Below are positions 1-5,122 of a stretch of 5,122 nt of DNA, piece by piece (the stretch's first letter is position 1; each line of letters starts with the position of its first letter). Under the pieces are notes generated by a model. It made no database searches. It saw nothing but the letters and a program-made list of their open reading frames with translations, and had not been told where the DNA came from. The stretch is from JBFFSQ01 sp041572275 (GTDB taxonomy: Bacteria > Pseudomonadota > Gammaproteobacteria > SZUA-229), in the NCBI GenBank assembly GCA_041572275.1, contig JBFFSQ010000213.1, forward strand, positions 1-5,122, written 5' to 3'. A program made the translations under genes and the position numbers.

Positions 1-215
1 AAGGTCCGAAGATCCCCTGCTTTAGTCCGTAGACCACATGCGGTATTAGCTTGAGTTTCCCCAAGTTATCCCCCACTCATAGGTAGATTCCCACGCGTTA
101 CTCACCCGTCCGCCACTCGTCAGCCAGAAGCAAGCTTCTGCTGTTACCGTTCGACTTGCATGTGTTAAGCATACCGCCAGCGTTCAATCTGAGCCATGAT
201 CAAACTCTTCAGTTC
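1..215 (-). rRNA. rrs: 16S ribosomal RNA, 5' end (partial)
   Basis: This is the first ~215 nt of a small-subunit rRNA gene read on the minus strand; the remaining ~1.3 kb lies beyond the left edge. Read on that strand it starts near GAAGAGTTTGATCATGGCTC (191-210), the conserved sequence behind the universal 27F primer. It continues through AACGCTGGCGG, ACACATGCAAGTCGA, GACGGGTGAGTAACGCGTGG and an AATACCGCATG stretch. The V1 loop carries a GCAGAAGCTTGCTTCTG hairpin, as in many gammaproteobacteria. The mature 5' end is placed at about 215 by aligning GAAGAG to E. coli position 6; this could be off by a few bases. The gene is downstream of tyrS on the same strand and has its own promoter and leader. 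Confidence 0.97.
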
Positions 216-243
216 AATAACTTAAAGTTCGTTCATACTCTTA

Positions 244-271
244 CTGATAAATTAACGTGTTAATTTGTCAG
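244..271 (-). repeat. Near-perfect inverted repeat just before 16S
   Basis: Arms 244-256 and 259-271 pair at 12 of 13 positions (core AAATTAAC / GTTAATTT) around a 2-nt centre. In RNA the innermost pair would open to give a 4-nt loop. It lies about 28 nt before the mature 16S 5' end, inside the rrn leader, and abuts the next hairpin (both use base 271). It is probably a local leader fold that guides pre-16S folding or processing. It is unlikely to be a terminator, because no U-run follows it on the transcribed strand. Confidence 0.7.
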
Positions 272-316
272 ACAAGTATGTGGCAGTCATCTTCATGGTC
301 TGCCATATTTCTTGTC
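271..316 (-). repeat. Long leader hairpin in rrn pre-rRNA
   Basis: The outer stem is GACAAG (271-276) with CTTGTC (311-316). The inner stem is TGGCAG (281-286) with CTGCCA (300-305). A short internal loop separates them, and the apical loop is 13 nt (287-299). It sits in the transcribed rrn leader between the boxC-like element and 16S, stacked end to end with the 244-271 hairpin. The role is inferred: shaping the leader for RNase III cleavage or early 30S assembly. Confidence 0.7.
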
Positions 317-320
317 TTTG

Positions 321-345
321 TGCTTATTAACATAAGCACCCACAC
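321..345 (-). promoter_or_regulatory. boxC-like GTGTGGG element with 7-bp hairpin
   Basis: On the transcribed strand, 331-345 reads GTGTGGGTGCTTATG. The same GTGTGGG motif follows boxA in E. coli and Pseudomonas rrn leaders, where it is called boxC. Immediately after it is a perfect 7-bp inverted repeat, arms 321-327 and 332-338 (TGCTTAT / ATAAGCA) with a 4-nt loop. Its spacing of ~20 nt after boxA fits the antitermination leader. The family resemblance is strong; function is inferred from position. Confidence 0.75.
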
Positions 346-364
346 AAATTATCTAATCTCAAAT

Positions 365-376
365 TTTTAAACAACA
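365..376 (-). promoter_or_regulatory. boxA antitermination element of the rrn leader
   Basis: The transcribed strand reads TGTTGTTTAAAA, matching the rrn boxA consensus TGCTCTTTAACA at 9 of 12 positions, including the TTTAA core. In transcribed RNA boxA binds the NusB-NusE (S10) heterodimer and starts assembly of the rRNA antitermination complex. It is flanked as expected: a small GC hairpin 2 nt upstream and GTGTGGG ~20 nt downstream. The two C-to-G/T changes in the 5' half make it somewhat degenerate. Confidence 0.75.
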
Positions 377-378
377 TC

Positions 379-392
379 GCTCGTCGGCGAGC
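379..392 (-). promoter_or_regulatory. boxB-like hairpin of the rrn leader
   Basis: A perfect 5-bp GC-rich inverted repeat, GCTCG (379-383) with CGAGC (388-392), has a 4-nt loop and lies 2 nt upstream of boxA on the transcribed strand. This is the place of the boxB hairpin in enterobacterial rrn leaders. Short hairpins occur by chance, so identity rests mainly on position. Confidence 0.6.
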
Positions 393-474
393 CCAACATT
401 CTAACACTATCTCATCTTAACAAGCCAGTGTTTTCTGTACTTCCTTCGGGCGTCTCGTTCTGTCTCTCCGTAAC

Positions 475-536
475 AGAGGCGCGTATTATAGGGCCTGGAT
501 TTGCTACGTCAACAACAAAACTTAATATTTCTTTAA
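475..536 (-). promoter_or_regulatory. rrn P1-type promoter with UP element
   Basis: On the minus strand, -35 is TTGACG (507-512) and -10 is a perfect consensus TATAAT (485-490), separated by 16 bp, the short spacer typical of rRNA P1 promoters. The next bases, ACGCGCC, form a GC-rich discriminator, the hallmark of promoters repressed by ppGpp/DksA. Transcription should start near 475-478. The UP-element position (515-536) is A/T at 19 of 22 bases with alternating A and T tracts, as expected for RNA polymerase alpha-subunit contact. The A/T-rich stretch begins right after the tyrS stop codon. Fis sites were not resolved. A second (P2) promoter is not convincing. Confidence 0.9.
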
Positions 537-554
537 CTTTCTTGAAATAACTTT

Positions 555-1754
555 CTAGACCACTTCTACTTTAGCGAACTTACGCTTGCCTACTTGATAG
601 ACATGGGTGCTCCCGGCCTTCACTTTCAAGCCTTTGTCTTCCATTTTTTCACCATCAATTTTCACGGCACCCTGCTTAATCATACGCATGGCATCCGAAG
701 TACTGCCCGTCAGTCCTGCCATTTTCAGCAAATTAGCGATCGCGATTTCGCCATCTTCTGCTTCTAAACTCAGTTCCGGCATCTCATCGGGCATAGCCCC
801 TTTCTGGAACCGTGCAATAAACCCTTCCCTCGCCTTCACCGCAGCAGCCATATCATGGAACCGCTCGATAATCTCTTCGGCCAGCTTAAACTTGATATCC
901 CTTGGGTTTGCACCCGCAGCCACTTCTACCTTGAAGGCCTCGATTTCACTCAGCGGTCTAAAACTCAGCAACTCAAAGTAACGCCACATTAGCTCATCGG
1001 ATACCGACATAATCTTGCCAAACATTTCATCGGGTGATTCATGTACGCCAATATAATTATTCAGCGATTTGGACATTTTCTGAATGCCATCCAGCCCCTC
1101 CAGGATCGGCATCATCAATACAACCTGAGGATCCTGACCATGCTGCTTCTGTAACTCGCGCCCCATCAGCAGATTAAACTTCTGATCAGTTCCCCCCAAC
1201 TCAACATCGGCCTTTAACTCTACGGAATCGTAACCCTGGATCAAAGGATAAAGGAACTCATGGATAGCAATGGGCTGATTAGAACCGTAGCGCTTACTAA
1301 AATCATCCCGTTCTAGCATCCGCGCCACTGTCAGACTTGATGCAAGCTTGATGAGCCCTGACGCATCCATCTGCCCCATCCAGCTGGAGTTAAACATGAC
1401 CAGGGTCTTTTCGGGATCCAGGATCTTGAAAATCTGCTCTTCATAGCTTTTCGCATTTTCAATTACCTGATCACGCGTCAATGGCGGCCGAGTCGCACTC
1501 TTTCCTGTGGGATCACCAATCATGCCCGTGAAGTCACCAATCAGAAAAATGACTTCGTGCCCCAGATCCTGAAACTGGCGCAGTTTATTCAACAAAACTG
1601 TATGCCCAAGGTGAAGGTCCGGCGCAGTTGGATCAAAACCCGCTTTAATCCGAAGGGATTTACCGGTTTTTAGTTTTTTAACCAGCTCGTCTTCAACCAA
1701 AATTTCTTCAGCACCACGCTTGATGATTTCAAGCGCCTGTTCAACCGATGACAT
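555..1754 (-). CDS. tyrS: Tyrosyl-tRNA synthetase (KMSKS-type, TyrZ-like)
   Basis: Cytoplasmic class I aminoacyl-tRNA synthetase that activates tyrosine with ATP and charges tRNA-Tyr (EC 6.1.1.1). The product is 399 residues. The Rossmann catalytic core shows AGFDPTAPDLHLGHT (residues 38-52) with the HIGH-type signature HLGH (48-51), GDFTGMIGDPTGKS, the tyrosine-pocket region ending in ELGGTDQKFN (185-194) and a canonical KMSKS loop (226-230). The last ~65 residues (VKIDGEK to the end) form an S4-type RNA-binding domain. KMSKS and this length fit the TyrZ/TyrRS-2 branch found in Pseudomonas and relatives; E. coli TyrS is ~424 residues with KFGKT. The start at 1754 is preferred over in-frame ATGs at 1769 and 1835: a GGAG lies 6 nt upstream, the family begins near this MSSVEQ, and the 1835 start lies upstream of the inferred transcription start. 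The gene precedes the rrn operon in the same direction with no visible terminator. The symbol could equally be tyrZ. Confidence 0.97.
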   Translation of the reverse strand: MSSVEQALEIIKRGAEEILVEDELVKKLKTGKSLRIKAGFDPTAPDLHLGHTVLLNKLRQFQDLGHEVIFLIGDFTGMIGDPTGKSATRPPLTRDQVIENAKSYEEQIFKILDPEKTLVMFNSSWMGQMDASGLIKLASSLTVARMLERDDFSKRYGSNQPIAIHEFLYPLIQGYDSVELKADVELGGTDQKFNLLMGRELQKQHGQDPQVVLMMPILEGLDGIQKMSKSLNNYIGVHESPDEMFGKIMSVSDELMWRYFELLSFRPLSEIEAFKVEVAAGANPRDIKFKLAEEIIERFHDMAAAVKAREGFIARFQKGAMPDEMPELSLEAEDGEIAIANLLKMAGLTGSTSDAMRMIKQGAVKIDGEKMEDKGLKVKAGSTHVYQVGKRKFAKVEVV

Positions 1755-1760
1755 CGACAA

Positions 1761-1764
1761 CTCC
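1761..1764 (-). promoter_or_regulatory. Ribosome binding site fixing the tyrS start
   Basis: GGAG on the minus strand lies 6 nt before the ATG at 1752-1754. The alternative ATG at 1769 has only a weak GGGTG-like match upstream. This site supports the 399-residue form of TyrS. Confidence 0.8.
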
Positions 1765-1800
1765 AACATAAACACCCATTGGCAAAGGGCTACAAAATAA

Positions 1801-1830
1801 TAACGCCTGTATCTTAAGTGCAGGGCGTTA
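1801..1830. repeat. Inverted repeat at the tyrS promoter (possible operator)
   Basis: TAACGCC (1801-1807) and GGCGTTA (1824-1830) are perfect inverted 7-mers; adding TG/CA with one unpaired G extends each arm to about 9 bp (1801-1809, 1821-1830). The centres are ~23 bp apart, about two helical turns. The right arm overlaps the inferred tyrS -10 box and the left arm lies just inside the transcript. This geometry suits a dimeric DNA-binding regulator better than an RNA hairpin, because the upstream arm would not be fully transcribed. No regulator is identified. Confidence 0.4.
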
Positions 1831-1855
1831 TACAAGAGCCAGCAGCATAAGGCAA
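1827..1855 (-). promoter_or_regulatory. Probable tyrS promoter
   Basis: On the minus strand, -35 TTGCCT (1850-1855) and -10 TATAAC (1827-1832) are separated by exactly 17 bp; TG immediately precedes the -10. Transcription should start near 1820, giving a 5' UTR of about 65 nt. Matches to sigma-70 consensus are 4/6 and 5/6. No better candidate was seen in the divergent region on this strand. Confidence 0.6.
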
Positions 1856-1999
1856 CTTATTCAGCAAGATTCCATCTGTTACTGCACTTCTTCGCTCATT
1901 CATCCCTATCTGTGATTCACTTAAAACAGCAAAATCAGGCAAATAAGGTATGATCACGCCATATTCAGGTATAAAATCGCTAATTCTGCTATACACTGG

Positions 2000-3457
2000 T
2001 TGAAATCCATCACTTTTCGAGCTATTTTATCTAAAAAAACACTAAAGAATTCCGTGAATTACAGCAACTTCATAAACAAAGACTTTCAAAAGCGGTCGCA
2101 ACCCAGACGTCACCCACGACTGCGCTGGCTAATTGTTGCGGCCAGCAGTGCTGTATTAGGTGTCGTGTTAGCCAACACGAAGTCTGATCCCGACCCTATT
2201 ATTGTTAAACACACACCCGCTTCAGAAGTAATCGATCTGAAGACTGAAGCATCAACCGCAACGACAAAAAGCATACAATTAAAAATCCCGAAGAATCAGC
2301 CCTCAAGTCAGAATGAATTACTTGAGAACGACATAGACCTCACCTCAACACATAGCTGGCAGGATTTGACGGTTAAAAAGGGTGACAGCCTGTCGACGCT
2401 CTTTGATCAAGCCAAAATAACACCCGACCAACTGATTGAGTTGATACAATTAGGCAAAGACACACGGGCCTTAACACGCTTGCACCCGGGGGATGTGATT
2501 CAGGTAGAGACCGACAGCAATGGCCAGTTGCTGGCCCTGAATTACGAAATCGACAGTATGCGTTATTTACAGGTCACCCGTGATGACGCAGGCCTCAAGG
2601 CTGAAACCTTAAGATACAATATAGAAACCCGACAGACCCACGCCACCGCGACAATCGACTCGTCACTGTTTCAGGCATCTCAAGAAGCCGGCCTGTCTCA
2701 AAACCTCACCATGGAACTGGCCAATATCTTTGGCTGGGATATTGATTTTGTTCTGGATATTCGTAAAGGCGATCATTTCACCGTCATTTACGAAGAAATC
2801 TTCAAAGATGGTGAAAAAATCAAGGACGGTAATATCATCGCCGCTGAGTTCGTCAACCAGGGCGTAAGCCATCGCGCATTGCGCTACACCAACCCGACGA
2901 CAGGGGATGCCGGCTATTACTCACCCGATGGCCTCAGCCTGCGCAAGGCCTTTTTACGCAGTCCGGTTAAATTCAGTCGTATCAGCTCAAGATTCACACG
3001 CAAACGCCATCACCCAATCCTGAACAAGATCCGTTCTCACAAGGGTGTCGATTATGCCGCCAGCAGAGGCACACCAGTACGTTCATCAGGTGATGGCAAA
3101 ATCATCTTTAGAGGACGCAAAGGTGGCTATGGCAATGTAGTCATTGTTAAACACGGCAGTCGCTACAGCACCCTTTATGCACATCTCTCGAAATTCAATC
3201 GCAAGGCGCGTATTGGCAGCAAAGTCAAACAAGGACAAACCATTGGTTATGTCGGCTCGACAGGCCTGGCATCGGGACCACACTTACATTATGAATTCCG
3301 TGTCAATGGCGTACACCGCAACCCACTCACGGTAAAGTTCCCGAGCACTCAACCCATTCCAAAGCGTCACCGTGACAATTTTGAACTCACAACATTTGGT
3401 TATATTTCTCAGCTGAATGTGCTGTCCCGCAACTACCTGGCACTCAACCAGAATTAA
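2000..3457 (+). CDS. mepM: M23 family murein endopeptidase (MepM/OapA-like)
   Basis: Probable periplasmic, inner-membrane-anchored zinc endopeptidase that cuts peptidoglycan cross-links during wall growth. The product is 485 residues (E. coli MepM is ~440). The basic N-terminus (RRHPRLR, to residue 42) is followed by one hydrophobic segment at ~43-59, a signal anchor. A LysM/OapA-like domain at ~121-170 begins DLTVKKGDSLSTLF and ends LHPGDVIQVE. A middle region (~215-335) resembles the Csd3-like second domain. The M23 domain spans ~340-445 with all metal and catalytic residues: H347 and D351 (HKGVD), H395 (YAHLS), H428 and H430 (GPHLH). H347, D351 and H430 should bind zinc; H395 and H428 should be catalytic. 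The start is uncertain: TTG at 2000 has no clear Shine-Dalgarno, and GTG at 2054 is an alternative that keeps the anchor. anmK follows after 2 bases, so the two are probably cotranscribed. The exact cleavage specificity is inferred from the family. Confidence 0.9.
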   Translation: MKSITFRAILSKKTLKNSVNYSNFINKDFQKRSQPRRHPRLRWLIVAASSAVLGVVLANTKSDPDPIIVKHTPASEVIDLKTEASTATTKSIQLKIPKNQPSSQNELLENDIDLTSTHSWQDLTVKKGDSLSTLFDQAKITPDQLIELIQLGKDTRALTRLHPGDVIQVETDSNGQLLALNYEIDSMRYLQVTRDDAGLKAETLRYNIETRQTHATATIDSSLFQASQEAGLSQNLTMELANIFGWDIDFVLDIRKGDHFTVIYEEIFKDGEKIKDGNIIAAEFVNQGVSHRALRYTNPTTGDAGYYSPDGLSLRKAFLRSPVKFSRISSRFTRKRHHPILNKIRSHKGVDYAASRGTPVRSSGDGKIIFRGRKGGYGNVVIVKHGSRYSTLYAHLSKFNRKARIGSKVKQGQTIGYVGSTGLASGPHLHYEFRVNGVHRNPLTVKFPSTQPIPKRHRDNFELTTFGYISQLNVLSRNYLALNQN

Positions 3458-3459
3458 TC

Positions 3460-4572
3460 ATGTCCGAGCTCTATATTGGCCTGATGTCGGGTACCAGTAT
3501 GGACGGCATCGACGTCGCTCTTGCTGACTTCAGTAATAATCAGATTCAACTACTGGGCCATTACAGTCATCCGATAGGCGCGCAGCTCAAACAAAAACTG
3601 CAACGACTCGCCCTCGACTCAGCTGAAACCTCCCTGGATATGCTGGGCGAATCCGATGCCGAACTGGGAGATATTTTTGCCGATGCCGTCAACCAGCTAC
3701 TCAAGCAAACCAATACACCTGCATCCTCAATCCAGGCAATTGGTTCACACGGACAGACCATTCGCCATCGTCCTGATCTCCCACATCCATTTAGTATGCA
3801 AATCGCAGACGCCAATCGTATTGCACACAAAACAGGCATTACCACCGTTGCTGATTTCAGACGCCGGGATATTGCCGCGGGTGGCGAAGGCGCACCACTG
3901 ACACCGGCCTTTCACAAGGCATTGTTTAGTCATCCAGAACACAGTCAAGCGGTACTCAATATTGGCGGCATTGCCAACATCACTTTCTTGCCCGCCGGAC
4001 AATCAGCACCCTGCTTTGGCTTTGACACGGGGCCAGGCAATATGCTCATGGACAGCTGGATACAACGGCATCAAGGCCTTGATTACGACGCCAACGGGCA
4101 ATGGGCGGCTAGCAGCCAACCCCATCCAGCTCTTGTCGAGCAATTAATGCGGGATGCCTTTGTCAGTATCCCGCCACCTAAAAGCACGGGACGAGAACAC
4201 TACAACTTGCAGTGGCTGGATTTACAGCTACAGCAGGCGGATCAACTCTCACCGGCAACTGTGCAGGCCAGTTTATGCGCATTCACCGTAAACAGTATCC
4301 AATATGCTATTGAGCACTTCCTACCAAAAACACAGACACTCATTGTTTGTGGCGGTGGTGTCCACAATCAGCATTTAATGAAGCAGCTAGAAACGGCATT
4401 ACCAGGCATCCATACGCATACCAGTGATCACTACGGACTGGCTGCAGACTGGGTTGAAGCCGTGGCATTTGCCTGGCTGGCACGACAAACCCTGGCAGGT
4501 CGCGCAGGCAATCTGAAAGAAGTCACCGGTGCAAAGAAAGCCGTGATATTGGGCGCGATTTATCCCGCCTAG
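3460..4572 (+). CDS. anmK: Anhydro-N-acetylmuramic acid kinase
   Basis: Cytoplasmic recycling enzyme: with ATP and water it opens the 1,6-anhydro ring of anhMurNAc and phosphorylates it to MurNAc-6-phosphate (EC 2.7.1.170), returning turned-over wall sugar to metabolism. The 370 residues match the usual family length. Seen motifs: N-terminal phosphate loop GLMSGTSMDGIDVAL (7-21), GSHGQTIRHRP (95-105), ADFRRRDIAAGGEGAPLTP (131-149), NIGGIANIT (167-175), FDTGPGNMLMD (188-198) with D189 as the probable catalytic aspartate by comparison with the family, CGGGVHN (297-303) and the C-terminal EAVAFAWLA (333-341). The ATG is 2 nt after the peptidase stop and lacks a good ribosome binding site, so translation is probably coupled to the upstream gene. 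It ends tail to tail with the citrate synthase gene, sharing CTAG. The pairing with a murein hydrolase fits a cell-wall turnover operon. Confidence 0.97.
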   Translation: MSELYIGLMSGTSMDGIDVALADFSNNQIQLLGHYSHPIGAQLKQKLQRLALDSAETSLDMLGESDAELGDIFADAVNQLLKQTNTPASSIQAIGSHGQTIRHRPDLPHPFSMQIADANRIAHKTGITTVADFRRRDIAAGGEGAPLTPAFHKALFSHPEHSQAVLNIGGIANITFLPAGQSAPCFGFDTGPGNMLMDSWIQRHQGLDYDANGQWAASSQPHPALVEQLMRDAFVSIPPPKSTGREHYNLQWLDLQLQQADQLSPATVQASLCAFTVNSIQYAIEHFLPKTQTLIVCGGGVHNQHLMKQLETALPGIHTHTSDHYGLAADWVEAVAFAWLARQTLAGRAGNLKEVTGAKKAVILGAIYPA

Positions 4573-5122
4573 CGTTGATTGACCGGAACATACGGACGCT
4601 CGGTATAACCCGTATAGATCTGAGTTGGTCTAAATATTCGATTATCCTGTAACTGCTCTGACCAGTGGGCCAGCCAACCCGCCGAGCGCGACACAGCAAA
4701 AATTGGCGTGAACTGATCAGTGGGAATCCCCATTTCCTTGTAAAGAATGCCAGAGTAAAAATCCACATTGGGGTACACCCCTTTTTCAGCTAGTCGCTCT
4801 TCACAGGCCTCTTCCAATGCCATCGCCGTATCAAACATCGGGCTAATGCTACCTTTCTTATGCGCCCAGTCCATCATCAGCTTTTGTAATATCGTGGCAC
4901 GGGGATCTTTGACACTGTACTCTCTATGCCCCATTCCCCAGATGGTTTCTTTATTGGCTAATTTCGCATCCAACCAATTCCGGGCTTGCTCAGGCTTACC
5001 TATTTCCTCCAGCATGCGCACAACTTTTTCATTGGCACCACCATGCAAAGGTCCCGCCAGGGCACCTACACCGGCCGCCAGCACCAGGTAAGGACTAGCT
5101 AAGGTTGAGGCCGCCACCAGGG
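4569..5122 (-). CDS. gltA: Citrate synthase family protein, C-terminal part (partial)
   Basis: C-terminal ~184 residues of a citrate synthase-fold enzyme; the 5' half lies beyond the right edge. The family condenses acetyl-CoA with oxaloacetate (or, in PrpC, propionyl-CoA with oxaloacetate). All three catalytic residues are visible: His in GPLHGGANE (codon 5043-5045), His in GMGHREY (codon 4926-4928) and Asp in NVDFYSG (codon 4764-4766). FTPIFAVSRSAGWLAHWSEQ and a C-terminal NRIFRPTQIYTG followed by YVPVNQR complete the pattern. NVDFYSG and GMGHREY resemble the short, CitZ/cyanobacterial-like citrate synthases more than E. coli PrpC, which I recall as NLDWFSA and FGHPVY. I therefore prefer citrate synthase, but 2-methylcitrate synthase cannot be excluded. 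The GTG at 5115-5117 is an internal valine, because the reading frame and family similarity continue to the edge. It converges on anmK with a 4-base overlap. Confidence 0.9.
   Translation of the reverse strand, partial: LVAASTLASPYLVLAAGVGALAGPLHGGANEKVVRMLEEIGKPEQARNWLDAKLANKETIWGMGHREYSVKDPRATILQKLMMDWAHKKGSISPMFDTAMALEEACEERLAEKGVYPNVDFYSGILYKEMGIPTDQFTPIFAVSRSAGWLAHWSEQLQDNRIFRPTQIYTGYTERPYVPVNQR

Larger units (their letters stand above)
216..478 (-). other. rrn operon transcribed leader (5' external spacer)
   Basis: This ~260-nt stretch between the inferred P1 start point (475-478) and the mature 16S 5' end has no credible ORF and should be transcribed as pre-rRNA leader. In transcript order it holds a boxB-like hairpin, boxA, a GTGTGGG boxC-like element and three inverted repeats, each listed separately. 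The order boxB-boxA-boxC matches the antitermination leader of E. coli and Pseudomonas rrn operons, which load NusA/B/E/G and SuhB to prevent Rho termination on untranslated RNA. The last ~25 nt (AACTTTAAG, then AACTGAAGAG) also resemble known gammaproteobacterial 16S 5' flanks. The half of the RNase III processing stem lying 3' of 16S is outside the window. Confidence 0.85.

Noticed and set aside
398..424. Possible second rrn promoter (P2) in the leader, TTGTTA and TAGAAT on the minus strand
   Set aside because: The spacer is only 14-15 bp and the -35 match is poor, so it cannot be separated from chance.
607..981. Plus-strand ORF opposite the 3' half of tyrS
   Set aside because: It is antisense to a clearly conserved synthetase, has a low-complexity Ser/Ala/Ile-rich product and no recognisable domain; a shadow frame.
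1755..1835. N-terminal extension of TyrS from the ATG at 1835
   Set aside because: The 27 extra residues have no counterpart in the family, the GGAG site serves the ATG at 1754, and the inferred transcription start (~1820) is downstream of 1835.
1949..1975. Promoter for the M23 peptidase (TATGAT at 1949-1954 or TATAAA at 1970-1975)
   Set aside because: Neither -10-like hexamer has a reasonable -35 at 16-18 bp; a promoter is expected in this region but I cannot place it.
1814..1996. 60-codon minus-strand ORF in the tyrS-peptidase divergent region
   Set aside because: No family resemblance, and it overlaps the inferred tyrS promoter. It is better explained as chance in intergenic DNA.
4768..5091. 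Plus-strand ORF opposite the citrate synthase gene
   Set aside because: Antisense to a conserved enzyme with all catalytic residues present; no domain is recognisable in the product.
5115..5117. GTG as the start of the citrate synthase gene
   Set aside because: The frame stays open to the edge, and the residues around it match the interior of the family just before GPLHGGANE, so the true start is outside the window.
1..5122. Search for mobile elements, CRISPR arrays, tRNA genes, defence or toxin systems
   Set aside because: No terminal repeats with a transposase, no spaced direct repeats, no tRNA-like sequence and no unexplained gene were seen. All long frames belong to housekeeping families.

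Overview
The window looks like chromosomal DNA of a gammaproteobacterium. The evidence is the 5' end of a 16S rRNA gene with gammaproteobacterial-type sequence, an enterobacterial/pseudomonad-style rrn leader, and the gene order anmK - M23 peptidase - tyrS - 16S. From memory (not looked up), Pseudomonas aeruginosa has the same order. The genus cannot be named from this much sequence.

Layout, left to right. Positions 1-215 hold the first ~215 nt of a 16S rRNA gene, read on the minus strand and running off the left edge. Positions 216-552 hold its control region: a strong P1-type promoter (TTGACG, 16 bp, TATAAT, GC-rich discriminator, A/T-rich UP element), then a transcribed leader with a boxB-like hairpin, boxA, a GTGTGGG boxC-like element and three further hairpins. 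Directly upstream and in the same direction is tyrS (555-1754, minus), a tyrosyl-tRNA synthetase of the 399-residue KMSKS type with its own probable promoter. A 245-bp divergent region separates tyrS from a plus-strand pair: an M23 murein endopeptidase of the MepM/OapA type (2000-3457, TTG start) and anmK (3460-4572), 2 bases apart. At the right edge the C-terminal half of a citrate synthase-family gene (4569 to edge, minus) converges on anmK, and the two stop codons share one CTAG.

Functionally there are two themes. The leftward block is translation machinery (tyrosine charging and ribosomal RNA), with no visible terminator between tyrS and the rrn promoter. The rightward pair is cell-wall metabolism: a periplasmic endopeptidase that opens peptidoglycan cross-links, and a cytoplasmic kinase that recycles anhydro-MurNAc from turned-over wall. 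The citrate synthase gene belongs to central metabolism.

I found no mobile element, CRISPR array, toxin-antitoxin pair or defence system. This is an ordinary housekeeping region; the points worth a second look are regulatory and architectural.
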